Below, piece by piece: positions 1-12,290 of a DNA stretch of 64,000 nucleotides. The translations under genes and the position numbers were made by a program. The stretch spans positions 169,172,388 through 169,236,387 of the forward strand of contig NC_077234.1 of NCBI RefSeq assembly GCF_027887165.1. The letters run 5' to 3'. Numbering within the stretch: the first letter of the stretch is position 1; every line of letters starts with the position of its first letter. Below the pieces are notes generated by a model. That model made no database searches. It was given only the letters and a program-made list of their open reading frames with translations, and had not been told where the DNA came from. Origin of the DNA: Monodelphis domestica (lineage: Eukaryota; Chordata; Mammalia; Didelphimorphia; Didelphidae).

Positions 1-384
1 TCAAAGTTGTTTTGATCTGCATTTCTCATTCATTATTTAAAGTAGTTTTCATATAGTTATATATAGCTTTGATTTATTCATTACTTACCCATCTTATTAT
101 AACCAAAAACAAAGTAGATTAATTGAATTAATAAAAGCATGATAACACTGGGAGACATCAAGCAAGAGGTAATATAATATATATCCTTCACTTTTATAGC
201 ATCCCACAAACTATATTTCAACTCTGCCTATGGAGGTGTATCATATGCCTACAGGTAGTGCAGGTGTTTTGTTTTGTTTTTTTACGTGTCTTTTTCCTTT
301 GACAAAATATAGCACTCATTCCTATTGAAAACACTAGAAAGTGTAGGAATAGAAGGTCCTTTCCTAAAAATAATAAACAGTATA
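1..384. other. Unassigned AT-rich sequence
   Basis: AT-rich DNA with short T runs and no recognisable gene or repeat family. The short reading frames here have no family resemblance. Confidence 0.4.
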
Positions 385-745
385 TATTAAAAACCATCAG
401 CAAGCATCATCTGCAATGGAGATAAATTAGAAGCCTTCGCAATAAGATCAGGAATGAAGCAAGGATGCCCATTATTTAACATTGGACTAGAAGTGCTAGC
501 AATAGCAATTAGAGAAGAAAAAGAAATTGAAGGATTAAAGTAGGCAATGAGGGGACTAAACTATCATTCTTTGCAGATGATATGATGGTATACCTAGAGA
601 ATTCTAGCGAATTAATAAAAAACCTAGTGGAAATAATCAACAACTTTAGAAATGCAAAATAAATCCACATAAATCATCAGCATTCTATATATTTCCAATA
701 CAACTCAGCAGCAAGAATTAGAAAGAGAAATTCCATTTACAAGTG
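385..745 (+). mobile_element. L1 LINE ORF2 fragment (reverse transcriptase)
   Basis: Plus-strand translation gives an L1 ORF2 reverse-transcriptase stretch: a [20 protein letters not shown]-like block, then a [16 protein letters not shown]-like block, then the catalytic FADD motif followed by MMVYLEN. This order is diagnostic of L1 ORF2. The copy is truncated at both ends and has internal frame breaks. It lies in the opposite orientation to the L1 pieces immediately to its right, so it is a separate insertion or was rearranged. Confidence 0.8.
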
Positions 746-1432
746 TCTTTTTTTCATTTTAAATTTATTTATTTAATTAATTAATTTAGAATATTACCCC
801 ATGGTTACATGATTCACATTCTTTCCCTCCCCACCTCACCCACCTCCCATAGCCAATGAACAATTCCACTTGGTTTTACATGTGTCATTGATCAAGACCT
901 ATTCCTATATTATTAAAATTTACACTAGGGTGATCATTTACTCTACATCCCCAATCATATCCCCATTGACCAATATGATCAAGCAGTTCGTTTTCTTCTA
1001 CATTTTGGCTCCAAGAGTTCTTTCTCTAGATGTAGATAATGTTTTTTCTCATAAGGCCCTCAGAATTCTCCTGGATCATTGCATTGCTGCTAGTAGAGAA
1101 GTCCATTGCATTCTATTGTGCCACAGTGTATCAGTCTCTGTGTATAATGTTTTCCTGGTTCTGCTCTTTTTGCTCTGCATCAATTTCTGGAGGTTGTTCT
1201 AGTTCACATAGAATTCCCCCAGTTCAGTATTCCTTTTAGCACAATAGTATTCCATCACCAATAGGTAACACAATTTGTTCAGCCATTCTCCAATTGAAGG
1301 ACCTCTCCTCATTTTCCAATTTATTGCCTCCACAAACAGCATGGCTATACATATTTTTGTACAAGTCTTTTTCCTAATTATCTCTTCAGGGTACAAACCC
1401 AGCAGTGGTATGACTGGATCAAAGGACAGGCA
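746..1432 (-). mobile_element. 5'-truncated L1, minus strand (3' UTR and ORF2 C-terminus)
   Basis: The left end is T-rich (the poly(A) tail of a minus-strand element), followed by an L1 3' UTR and then the reverse complement of the ORF2 C-terminus (SIGEWLNKL, then MEYYCAKRN). It ends where the T run of the next L1 begins. The same 3' UTR appears on the plus strand near 62090-62230. Confidence 0.8.
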
Positions 1433-2790
1433 GTCTTTTTTTTTTAATATATTTTATTTGATTATTTCCAAGCATTATTCGTTAAAGACATAGATCATTT
1501 TCTTTTCCTCCCCCCCACCCCCCATAGCCGACGTGTAAGTCCACTGGGCATTAGATGTTTTCTTGATTTGAACCCATTGCTTTGTTGATAATATTTGCAT
1601 TATAGTGTTCATTTAGAGTCTATCCTCTGTCATGTCCCCTTAACCTCTGTATTCAGGCAGTTGCTTTTTCTCGGTGTTTCCACTCCCATAGTTTATCCTT
1701 TCCTTATGAATGGTGTTTTTTTCTCCTGGATCCCTGCAAGTTGTTCAGGGACATTACACCGCCACTAATGGAAAAGTCCATTACGTTCGATTATACCACA
1801 GTGTATTAGTCTCTGTGTACAATGTTCTCCTGGTTCTGCTCCTCTCACTCTGCATCACTTCCTGGAGGTTGTTCCAGTCTCCATGGAACTTCTCCACTTT
1901 ATTATTCCTTTTAGCACAATAGTATTCCATCACCAACATATACCACAGTTTGTTCAGCCATTCCCCAATTGATGGGCATCCCCTCGTTTTCCAGTTTTGG
2001 GCCACCACAAAGAGCGCAGCTATGAATATTTTTGTACAAGTCTTTGTGTCCATTATCTCTTTGGGGTACAGACCCAGCAGTGCTATGGCTGGGTCAAAGG
2101 GTAGATATTCTTTTGTCGCCCTTTGGGCATAGTTCCAAATTGCCTTCCAGAATGGTTGGATCAATTCACAACTCCACCAGAAATGCATTAGTGTTTCAAT
2201 TTTGTCACATCCCCTCCAACATTTATTACTTTCCTTTGCTGTCATATTAGCCAATTTGCCAGGTGTGAGGTTGTAACTCGGTGTTGTTTTGATTTACATT
2301 TCTCTATAAGAGATTTAGAACACTTCTTCATGTACTTATTGATAGTTGTGATTTCTTTATCTTAAAATTATCTATTCCTGTCCCTTACCCATTTATCAAT
2401 TGGGTAATGGCTTAATTGTTTTGTACAACTGATTTAGTTCCTTATAAATTTGAGTAATTAGATCTTTGTCAAAGGTTTTTGTTATATTTTTTCTAATTTG
2501 TTGCTTCCCTTCTAATTCTGGTTACATTGGTTTTATTTGTAAAAAACCTTTTTAATTTAATGTAATCCTTTACATTTTGTAATATTTTCTATCTCTTGCT
2601 TGGTTTTAAAATCTTTCATTTCCCATAGATCTGACAGGTATACTATTCTATGTTTACCTAATTTACTTATAGTTTCCTTCTTTATATTTAAGTTATTCAT
2701 CCATTCTGAGTTTATATTGGTGTAGGGTATGAGATGTTGATCTAATCTCTAATTATTGATCTAATGTAAACCTAATCTCACCCATACTTT
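1433..2790 (-). mobile_element. L1 3' end with ORF2 C-terminal domain, minus strand
   Basis: A T run at 1436 marks the poly(A) tail. A 3' UTR follows to about 1780, then the reverse complement of the ORF2 C-terminus. Minus-strand translation of 2254-1781 includes CWRGCDKIETLMHFWWSCEL, PFDPAIALLGLYPKE, SIGEWLNKLWYMLVMEYYCA, the standard L1 C-terminal blocks. Translation continues in broken frames to about 2760. Beyond that the sequence jumps to L1 5'-half sequence, so most of ORF2 is missing, either by internal deletion or because two elements abut. Confidence 0.85.
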
Positions 2791-5640
2791 TTTTCTAATC
2801 CACTCTGATATTTGCTTTTGTTTTATGGGTGAGTTCATCCAATTCACATTCAGAGTTATGATTATCATCTGTGTATTCCCCATCATTTTGATTTCCTCTC
2901 CTAGTCCTGCCCTTTCTTCTTTCATTATTTCCTTCTACACCAGTTTTGCTTTTAATCAGTCACCCTAATCCCCATCCTTATTTTACTTCCCTTTCCACCT
3001 CCTCCCTTCTTTTTTTTTCTTTAGGGTCTATTAAATTCCCTTCCCCCTCTCTTTTCCTCCCTTTTGGTACTCCCCACCCCAATTCCCCCCACCCCCGCTT
3101 GGTTTTTCCCTTTCAACTTCCCCATAGGTTAAGAGGTTAAGATAGAATTCAATACTCCAATGGATCTAGATGCTCTTCCCTCTTAGAACTGATTCCGCTG
3201 AGAGTAAGGTTTAAGTATTACCTATTACATTCTCTTTCTCTCCTTCTTATAATAGCATTCTTCCCCCCCCCACCTTCCCATGCACCTCTTTCTGTGGTAT
3301 TATTTATCTTATTTTTCTTCTTCTTTCAAGTTTCTCTTGGTACCATCTTCTATTCCCCCCCCCCTTTTTTACATATTATCTTAAACCATTTAATACCCCA
3401 ACCTCTACCTGTTGTTAGGGTGGAAATGACAGAGAGAGGAATGAATTTGCAGAGGTTGGTTTAGCTGCATGCTAGGAATCTGATGACCAGGGGATTCTAG
3501 ATTCTAGAGAAAAGATTTGAAGGGACACCAACCAAATGAAGGGGCTTTTGCTTCCTGGTTCCTAGAGCTATTATCAAATCTATAGTGAGGTTGAAGGGAA
3601 ACCTTTGGACCTTCTGGGAAGAACCTTTCCTCACTAGAAGATATACACCAAAGAAGATCTTTATAATATCAAGCCTGATCTAATCAAGAGTCAACCAACA
3701 TGGAGGATTAATTATACTCAGGTATGGACAGTGAGGGCTTGGGGAAACTAGCCAGAGACAGGAAAGGGCTTAGGGAGCTTCAAGAAAAACAAAGAATTTA
3801 CCATGTGGGAAACATAGAGGGAGAAGCGAGTGAGACTTCTTAGAGTTAGGGAAACCTTGTTCCTGAATCCTCCCTTCCTAATCCTTTCATTTTATTATTA
3901 ATAAATCCTTTACCTTTATACCAACACTGTTTGGAGGCCTGATCGTGCACTGCTCCCAGTAGGTAAGGCCATTGGCTTTACTACACTGAGAGATACTGAG
4001 GGATCCCATATACCTCAGTGTACTATATTATTTCACTATGAATAATTCTTCTAACTACTATGATAGTGAATACAGTTTTTGAGAGTTACAAATATCATTT
4101 TTCCATATAGGAATATAAGGAATTTGACCCTACTGAAGCTCTTAAAAATTTCCCCCTTCTTTCTTATTTACCTTTTTATGTTTCTCTTGAATTTTATATT
4201 TGAACTTCAACTTTTCTGATTAATTCTGATCTTTTCTCTACAAACACTTGGGCATTTTCCATTTTGTTAATGCCCATACTTTTCTCAGGAAGTATATAAT
4301 CAGTTTTGATGGGTAGGTGATTCTTGGTTATAGACCCAATTCTCTTGCCTTTCTGAATATCATATTTCAAGCCTTGTGGTCCTTTAGTTTAGAGGCTGAT
4401 CCTGTGTAATCCTAATTAGTGCTCCTTGATATCTGAATTGTCTCTTTCTGGCTTCTTACAGTATTTTCTCTTTAGCTTGGAAACTCTTGAATTTGGCAAT
4501 TACATTCCTGGGGGTTGTCTTTTGAGGACTTAATGTAGAGGGTGATCTATGAACTCTTTCAATGATTATTTTGCCCTCTTGGTCAAGAATATCAGGGCAA
4601 TTTTCTTAGATAATTTCTTGTAGCATGATGTCAAGGCCTCTATTTTTTCCAGGTTTTCAGGTAGACCTATGATTCTCAAATTATCTCTCCTGGACCTGTT
4701 TTCCAGGTCTGTAGTCTTCTCAATGAGATATTTCATGTTTCCTTCTATTTTGTCATTCTTTTGACTTTGCTTTATTAATTCTTGCTGTCTTTTGAGTCAT
4801 TAGCTTCTACTTGCCTAATTCTTTAAAGACTGGTTGTCAGCTATGATCTTTTGATTTTCCTTTTCAGTTTGGTCTATCTTGCTTTTCATGGCTTCTAGCA
4901 GGTCAATTCTGGTCTCCAATTTGCTTATCATTTCATGTGATTTTTGTGTTTCTTTTTCCAAGTGGGAGATTCTGTCTTTTAAACTGTTGTTTTCTTTTGT
5001 TTTAATTACTTGCATTTCTATTTCTCATTTTTCTGCCCATTTTTCTTCTATTTTTTTTAAATTTGGTTCTCAAACTTCATGTTGAGTTCCTTGAGAGCTT
5101 ATCACCAATATCCATTGGGGGGGGGGGGGAGTTTGGATGTGTTTGCTTGTTTGTCACTCTCTGCTGTCTCCTCTGTTGACCGCTGTTTTTCACCATAGAA
5201 GTTATCCAGGGTCAGAGGCTTTTTCTTATTTTTCTTTTTGATAGTTGTAGATTTTAGTTCTTCAGTGTTGATGGCCATTGTTGTGTTATTTTTTCTTCCC
5301 TTCCCAGCCAGAAGTCAAAGTACGGAGGGTAGGCAGCTGTCTCTGTATTGAACTACAGAGTGGTTTTTGCCCTGAGGCTATTTTTCAGTCTCTGCCAGTC
5401 TGCTGTGGGCAGCCCCTCTTTGCCCTCTCTCTGTGCCCAAGCTGCATATTCCTCAGCCTCCTGGGGTCCCAAGTCTCACTGCCCTCAGGGGTAAGTCTGT
5501 GGTGTCTTGACTTTCTGTTATACACTTTTAGCAAATATAGCTCTTTTTCTCTAGCTGAACTCTGCTGACGCTTTTTTGAAAGTGGGCTGCCTCAGTCTCT
5601 CATCCCATACTCCTTTGTCCTAAAGAACAGATTCAATAGA
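2791..5640 (-). mobile_element. L1/HAL1-like 5' half with ORF1, minus strand
   Basis: On the minus strand an ORF1 start lies near 5277 (MAINTEELKSTT). A coiled-coil block follows at 5015-4815 (heptad-rich, SHLEKETQKSHEMISKLETR), then an RRM-like block near 4690-4500 (ENLRIIGLPE) and the ORF1 C-terminal region. This is the usual L1 ORF1p order. No ORF2 endonuclease or RT follows, so the piece is HAL1-like (ORF1 without ORF2) or an internally deleted L1. It is interrupted at about 3412-4030 by an LTR-like insertion. Frames are broken. Confidence 0.75.
3412..4030 (+). mobile_element. Probable solitary LTR inside the L1/HAL1 copy
   Basis: About 0.6 kb of sequence unlike the flanking L1 begins TGTTAGGG and carries a polyadenylation signal (AATAAA near 3900) about 130 bp from its right end, the expected LTR layout. 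The L1 sequence resumes afterwards. I could not settle the exact ends or a target duplication. It is a fossil with no coding content. Confidence 0.45.
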
Positions 5641-6267
5641 CTTTCATTTCTCCACATACTTGACTGAACTTTGCTTCATGAGAATCCCCTTTTTGCTTTA
5701 GTAGCCCATATGTGAGATATTTTTTAACTAGGTGAGACTAATTTTTCTCATAACAGCTATTTACACCTATTTGTTATCCCCTTCTCAAAGAACTCAACTC
5801 AAGCATGTGCAGCAATTTGTCATATCTAACCTGCTTTCTTTTCTGATAAATCATACCCAAGAGACTCTATAGGTCATTGTCATGCACAGTTTGATATATT
5901 TTCTATCTGCTCTAGATCCACTGAGCTCTTGATCATCAGATGAAGACTTTCTCTAGGCAACATTAATTTAGAATTCAGAAAAGTGCTAATGTACTCCAAC
6001 ATACCAATGCTCATGCACATGTGCTGCTATTTTGTCTCAGTATGCACTATAATGTACAAAATACAGCAACAGTGGTCAATACTATAATAGTACATAAGAT
6101 CTTATGCAAAACAAACTGACATTTTTTGATCACTGGGAAAGCCCACAGAAATATAATAGTTTCTTTAGGGATTTATTGGCAATCTTTGCTATTACTCACA
6201 TGTCTACTTATAACCTAGATTCAACACATTGTCTTAGCCCCTTTCCTACAGGAAATTCTACCTTCTT
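5641..6267. other. Unassigned intergenic sequence
   Basis: AT-rich unique-looking DNA between two L1/HAL1 copies. I see no gene, RNA or repeat family that I can name. Confidence 0.35.
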
Positions 6268-8100
6268 AGACAGTTACTTTTTTTTTATCTGTTGATACCC
6301 AATAGATTTGGCTCCATCCTCTTACTTTTATCCTATGTGTGTCTACCTTCCTCACGTGTGTTTCTTGTAGACAGCATATGGTAGGGTTTTTAATCCACTC
6401 TGCTATTCACTTACATTTTATGGGTGAGTTCATTCCATTCACATTTAGAGTTATGATTACCAGTTGTGTATTTCCCAGCATTTTGATTTCTACTCCTAGG
6501 CCTGACTTTTCTTCTTTCACTATTTCCTTCTACACCAATGTTTTGTTTTTAATCAGTCCCCCTAATTTCCATCCTTATTTTACTTCCCTTTATTCCCCTC
6601 TCCCTTCTTATTTCCCCCTTATTTACAGTCTTTTTAAACTACCCCCCCATCCTCTCCCTCCCTTGTACTGCTTCCCTCCCCACCAGTCCGTTTGTTACCC
6701 TTCTACTTCCTTATAGGGTGCAAATCAATTCTCTGCCCCCAATGGATTGGATTGTTCTTCCTTCTTTGTATCAATTTCAATACATGTAAGAGTTGAGTAT
6801 TTCCTATCTCCAACCTCTTTACCCTTCCAGTGCATTGATGTTCTCCCCCCTCCTGCCATGAATTTCTTTGTGACATATAAATTTTCCCCCTTTTGTTTCT
6901 TTTCCCATTTCTTTTAGTCTTAACCTCTTTTTTAGCTCTAGTTGTATACATACACATATACACACACATATATAAGTATTTTTGCATACATATATCTATA
7001 TACATATTTATGTCTTGGCATTCCATCCTATACAGTTTGTCACTGTTCCCTCTAAGTGTAATTCTTCTAGCTGCCCAGGTGATAATAACATTTTTTTTTA
7101 AACCCTTACCTTCCGTCTTGGAGTCAATACTGTGTATTGGCTCCAAGGCAGAAGAGTGGTAAGGGCTAGGCAATGGGGGTCAAGTGACTTGCCCAGGGTC
7201 ACACAGCTGGGAAGTATCTGAGGCCAGATTTGAACCTAGGACCTCCCATCTCTAGGACTGGCTCTCAATCCACTGAGCTACCCAGCTGCCCCCGATAATA
7301 ACAATTTTTAAGAGTTACCAATGGCCTCTTTTCTTATAGGGATACATATCATTTTAACTTATTGGGTCTCTTAAAAAAAGTTTCTTTTTTTGTTGTTTTT
7401 TGCTTTGTTTTTCTTTTTTCCTCTTTTTTAATTACCTTTGATGATTCTCTTCAGTTCTGTGCTTGGGCATCAAATTTCCTATTCAGGTCTGATCTTTTCT
7501 TTACAAATGCTTGGAATTCTTCTATTTTGTTGAATGACCATACTTTCTCCTTTAAGTATATAGTCAGTTTTACTGAGTAGTTGATTCTTGGTTGTAGACC
7601 TAGTTCCCTTGCTTTCTGGAATATCATATTCCATGTCTTTCGGTCCTTCAGTGTAGATGAACTGGATCCTGTGTTATCCTCACTGTGTTTTCATGGTATC
7701 TGAATGACTTCTTCTTAGCAGCTTGTAATATTTTTTCCTTGGTCTGATAGTGCTTGAATTTGGCACAGCTTTCCCTGCAAGGTACTCCCTCCAGACCAGT
7801 ACCTTTGCCCGCCCAGAGGTTCCAACTGCCACTGGAGGCTTAGCTCTCTAGGTGGGGGAAGGGTCCCAGGACCTTCCTTCTTCCTTCCTCTTAGAACTGA
7901 GTGTTCTCAAATTCCAGCTTTTGGGGGGCATACCTTTTAAGTTGAGTCCAACAGAAGGGTTCCTTGACTCTGTCTTGTTGTTAGTTTTAATTTTCAGTCC
8001 TCTAGGAGCATTTAGTTTGTAATCAGTAAGGAAGGGTTTTCAGAGGTCGGAATGTTCAATGCCTCTATGCCGACATCTTGATCTCTCAGATAGTTACTTT
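6268..8100 (-). mobile_element. HAL1-like L1 derivative with target-site duplication, minus strand
   Basis: A 13-bp direct repeat (AGACAGTTACTTT at 6268-6280, AGATAGTTACTTT at 8088-8100, one mismatch) brackets the element. A T run at the left is the poly(A) tail. The right end on the minus strand begins GAGAGATCAAGATGTCGGC, like the 5' end of L1 elements. It therefore seems to run from its own 5' end to its tail in about 1.6 kb once the SINE inside is removed, carrying L1 5'-half sequence but no ORF2. It is a compact non-autonomous L1 derivative. Confidence 0.7.
7081..7303 (-). mobile_element. SINE1-type tRNA-derived SINE with perfect target duplication
   Basis: The element lies at 7091-7293, with direct repeats GATAATAACA at 7081-7090 and 7294-7303. 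A T run at the left marks the tail. The right end is the reverse complement of the tRNA-like head (GGCAGCTGGGTAGCTCAGTG). The body matches the common marsupial SINE pattern (CAAGTGACTTGCCCAGGGTC). It sits inside the HAL1-like copy, so it is younger. Confidence 0.9.
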
Positions 8101-8825
8101 TTAAACAAATCCTTTAGATCTTTTATTGTAACTGAAAACAAAAGAGTTGAATTGGATTAGAAAAAACATGACAGTTGAGAAGTTATCACAAGCAACAGAA
8201 AAGAGAGCACAAACCCATTACACTGATTTCTACCTTAAAACAACTTCCTTGAACCTCCCCTTCAGGCAGGGTATATGATCTTGCCCCACAGTCCTACCAT
8301 ACCATAAATGGAAACTGGGAAGTCACTTATAGGAGCAGCCTCATTCATAGGTCATCTCAAGCTTTACTGATCACCTCTGGTTTGAAAGGGCAAGAACAAA
8401 AATCTATCATGTTGCAGGTATCATAAAATAATTATGGTCTACTCTTTCCAGGCAAGAAGGAATGAGGTAATATGTCTTGTAAAAGGTCCCAACCAAAAGA
8501 ATTATTGTCTTTTCTTTCTTCCCATCTATTCTTCCTAGTGTTCTTTTTTAAAAAATCTGCTACTACCTGCATATTCATTTAGAATTCATATCCCTCAGGC
8601 TCCAAGAGTCTCAAGAGGAATGGGCATAAAAAACTAAAGTGTTGCCCCCCCTGACAAGATCACAGAACATACTTTATTAAACATTTGGTAAATATTTATT
8701 AAATACCTAGTGCTGCTCATCCTTCATTTTCAAAAAGGGCCAATGACATTCCAAGGTGATGTCTTGAATTGCACTTGTATTGGATTTAAGTGAGGCAGAG
8801 ATGCATGAAGTCATCAGTATCAAAC
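8101..8825. other. Unassigned sequence with a possible old SINE remnant
   Basis: Mostly unassigned. Around 8705-8825 a stretch with CCAATGACAT and GATGTCTTGA followed by TTTAAGTGAGGCAGAG resembles a repeat seen widely in marsupial DNA, but I cannot name the family with confidence. Confidence 0.3.
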
Positions 8826-9015
8826 AACTTATTTATTAATTCCCCAATTGATGGACATCCCCTCAATTTCTAATTCTTTGATACCATAAAAAGAGCTTCT
8901 ATTAATATTTTTCTATAAATAGGTCTTTTTCCCCTTTCCTAGATCCCTTTGGAATACAGATCTAGTAGAGGTATTGCTGAATTGAGGGTATGCACATTCT
9001 TATGGCCTTTTGGAT
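8826..9015 (-). mobile_element. L1 ORF2 C-terminal remnant, minus strand
   Basis: The sequence parallels the ORF2 C-terminal segment at 1940-2110 (CCCCAATTGATGGACATCCC), but is more diverged. It is an older, short, broken fragment. Confidence 0.6.
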
Positions 9016-9398
9016 TTACTCACTATCTATCTACCTATCTACCCAAGTTAATCTATAATCAATGAGGCTGTTAAAGCCTTAATTCTGTTTCTCTAACTCC
9101 AAGTAGAGAGCATGAGCTACACACGCTCTCCCCAGGAGACCCAGAGGAAAAAGCCTTTTGCAAGTCTCTGCAACTGACTAACCCCCCTCTGCCACACCCT
9201 TCTAATGGTCACTAACTGATAAGCAGCACAGCAGGGGGTCTCTGACAACCTGCACAGCAGGGGATCTCTTACTGAAAAATATTATTGCTCCTTTTCCTCT
9301 TAGATATAAAAAAGCAGAAGTTACTAAAAACTCTCTTAACAGTGAGTACTAGATTATTTTTGACAAATGCCAATTTACAATATAATTATGTTTGGTAC

Positions 9399-9702
9399 TA
9401 TAAAAATGGAGATTTGAACCCCGGACTTCAATTCCCAGAAGTCCTTGGTGGTTTCCAGAATCCCTGAAATCTCAGGTGAGGTCTTCACCTGGGCCGAGAG
9501 AAAAAGGGGTATTTAAACTGACTGTATGGCCTACTTGCTCTCTCTTGGCTTCCGCTTCTGGGCACACACGACTCTCTACCAGGCAGGCAAGATGTAGGTT
9601 GCATGTGCTTTTCCTTATTTCATATTTTCTTTATTTCTTGATCTTTAATAAACTTCTAAAAATATAACACTTTTAGAAGAGAAACTAATTTTAATTGTTA
9701 CA
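9399..9702 (+). repeat. 5' LTR of the ERV1-like fossil
   Basis: It shares with the copy at 11988-12290 the blocks CTTCAATTCCCAGAAGTCCT and GGTATTTAAACTGACTGTA. A polyadenylation signal lies in the last 60 bp. A TGG-starting stretch just downstream (about 9706) sits where a tRNA primer site would be, but I cannot assign the tRNA. Confidence 0.75.
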
Positions 9703-10267
9703 GTTATGGCAACCAAGTTGGATGAGAACTCAAATTTTTTTTAAACAAAAAGATAGCCTAGATAATGATTTCTAAGCCACGTTTCTCCAAGCCTTTTTAG
9801 CAAGCCTCTTGATTTATCTCACTTCTATCTGCAATCTAGACCCAGATTGTTCTCACCTGGTCTCAGTCCTGCCCGCCTTTCCCACCCAGCTCGGTTCCCA
9901 TTGCCTGCTTCTCTGCTCCAGCAATTCGGACCTATGCTTTCACTCACCTGGTCCCAACCAGCCCACAACCCTGGCCTCCAAGCAGATGGCTCATTGCCCT
10001 AGCATATCACTCATCGCCTCAGGCCCAAGACTCACTTTTACCAGCTGGTAAAAAAACGGGGGTGTTCTTTCCTTAGGCGACAATTAGCCTCCAAGTGGAT
10101 TGGGGGGTAGGGGACCATAGGGAGGGAGAAAGAAAGAAAGAAGGAAGAGACTTTTCCAAACAGGAACTTAAAGCATGGCTTCTTTAAGAGGATATCTTTT
10201 GACTGTGCTGATACTTTCATTTTTCTCACCTGCAACTCTTTAGCCAAATCTGAGATTCCTCACCATG

Positions 10268-10455
10268 GTGAGGCAACTGAGTGGCTCAGTGGATTGAGAG
10301 CCAGACCTAGAGACTGGAAATCCTGGGTTAAAATCTGACCTCAGACACTTCCTGGCAGTGTGGCCCTGGACAGGTCATTTGACCTTCATTGCCTACCACT
10401 TACCAATCTTCTGCCTTCTGACAATAGGCATCTAAATGGATAAAAAACCCAAGGA
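10268..10455 (+). mobile_element. SINE1-type tRNA-derived SINE
   Basis: The plus-strand head (GGCAACTGAGTGGCTCAGTG) carries B-box-like TGGGTTAAAATCTGACC, and the body contains GACCTCAGACACTTCCTGGC, the marsupial SINE1 layout. It is inserted in the interior of the LTR element, so it is younger than that element. Confidence 0.8.
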
Positions 10456-11987
10456 ACTTTAAAGAGACTGACATTTTTAAGGCTTTTCAGACTCTGATGT
10501 TTTATAAAAAATCTCTGTATTTTATTGCATTTGGCTGTTTGTTTTGTTTAAGGTTTAACTTTGTGATTTTAAGTTCATATATTACTGCATTCAATACTAT
10601 TCTGTTATGCTGAATCATTTAATGTACTGGGTTTTTAAACTACTGTTAAATTCTGTTGCTCTTCCCCTATAACCATACTGAACAGACATTATTGAGTAGG
10701 CTCATACAAAAACAGCTTTTCTATTTTTGACTTTGTAAATTGTCACATAGAGGATAGATGGACTCCATCAGAAAATTGCTATAACAACCTTTGGAAAATT
10801 TACTGAGCTAAATATCTCAAATTGATTTTAAGGGTTCTTTAGACATGATTTTTAGAATTTTTTCCTTAACAATCTCTGGTCACTTTGCCTGCCCCTAACA
10901 CAAGGTAAGGCCCATTTTGGTAGCTGAAGTGAAATACAATTATAAACCCCAACTCCCGAATTTATAAAAATGTGAATGGAAGTTGGGAAGTTAATCCCAG
11001 GGCATTTGTACCCCTAGAAGCCTACAAAAAAGGAGAATCTCTCCTTTATTCTCTTCAGCTCACTTTACAGAGTTTTGAGTTTTTTCTTAGACGCCTCTGC
11101 CACATTTTTGTAATGATATCTAGATTTTTTGATGATGTTCTAGACCCAAATAAGTTTTACTTTGTTTAAAAATATGTTTACCAAGGTTTAAATATTTGAT
11201 CTGTTTGTAGAAATTGTGACAAATATCCATCAGTTCATAGGCTTTTAAAAATGCTATACAAATGAGTATCCCAAACTTGGCTCCTAACCTGGCTCCTACA
11301 ATCTAGTCCCTTTTTCTCTTTCATAGTGTGGCAAACTTTCTGTAGTTCTGCCTACTGACTGGGTAAATGCTTACTTGCTTAGATCATTTTAATTGGGCCC
11401 TGATTCAAGGACCTGTTATAGATTTATTTTTCCTTAGAATTTTTATACATAAGACTTTGATAGTCTATATTTTCATCCAGAAATCATCTTTTTTATTTGG
11501 ATTTTTCTGATGTCTTTTTAATTTCTCTTACCAATTGATTCATATGCCTCACAACTCAGCCATGCATCCCTAAGTGATCCTGTGTTTTTCAATCACCCTC
11601 TTAATGGGGGAGTGTAAAAATATTATTACTTTAAATTGCAAAGTTTAAATTCCTTTTGAGAATAATTTTAGGTTAAGAAAGATGCAACCTCTCTGAATCC
11701 AGAAACTGAACTGTTTGGAGAAGACACCATGAAGATGCCTCCAGACCACAAGCTACATGAGAAGATCAAGAATGAACTTTGGGTGTGGTTGATTGAACAT
11801 TTATTTGTATGTATAATTTCATGCAAAAGGGGACTTCCCCCTAACTGGCTTTTTGTCAATGCATCTAGCAATTATTGGTTTTGTTCTTTTTTCCCCTCTT
11901 ATCCTCAAATTATTGTAATTTTAAGTTGATTATGTTTTCATGGTCCTTTTGGGGAAAATCTTTCCCAATAAGGATCAAATGGAGAAT

Positions 11988-12290
11988 TGTAAAAATGGAG
12001 ATTTGGACCCCGGACTTCAATTCCCAGAAGTCCTTGGTGGTTTCCAGAATACCCTGAAATCTCAGGTGAGGTCCTCACCTGGGCGGAAAGCAAAAGGGGT
12101 ATTTAAACTGACTGTACGGCCTACTTGCTCTCTCAACTTCCACTTCTGGGCACACGCGGCTCTCTACCAGGCAGGCAAGATGTAAGTTGCATGTGCTTTT
12201 CCTTATTTTGTATTTTCTTTATTTCTTGATCTTTAATAAACCTCTAAAAATATAATACTTTTAGCAGAGAAACTAATTTTAATCTTAACA
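11988..12290 (+). repeat. 3' LTR of the ERV1-like fossil
   Basis: Direct copy of the LTR at 9399-9702, starting TGTAAAAATGG and ending AACA, followed by GTAC, which matches the four bases in front of the 5' LTR. Confidence 0.75.

Larger units (their letters stand above)
9399..12290 (+). mobile_element. Two-LTR retroviral fossil (ERV1-like), short and broken
   Basis: Two direct LTR copies of about 303 bp lie at 9399-9702 and 11988-12290 in the same orientation, each with the AATAAA signal in the same place. The flanks carry a 4-bp duplication GTAC (9395-9398 and 12291-12294), the size typical of ERV1-type elements. The interior of about 2.3 kb is far shorter than a complete provirus, shows no intact gag, pol or env frame, and holds a SINE. 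The two LTRs differ at a number of sites, so the insertion is old. It looks broken throughout. Confidence 0.7.

Noticed and set aside
2946-3140. Pro/Ser/Phe-rich plus-strand frames in the C-rich stretches (also 6339-6716 and 14948-15370).
   Set aside because: These are the antisense of A/G-rich L1 5'-half sequence, and all three occur at the same place in separate L1 copies.
10268-10300. tRNA-like promoter boxes, a possible tRNA gene.
   Set aside because: They belong to the head of a SINE followed by the SINE body; no complete cloverleaf is formed. The same holds for the SINE heads near 7293 and 63473.
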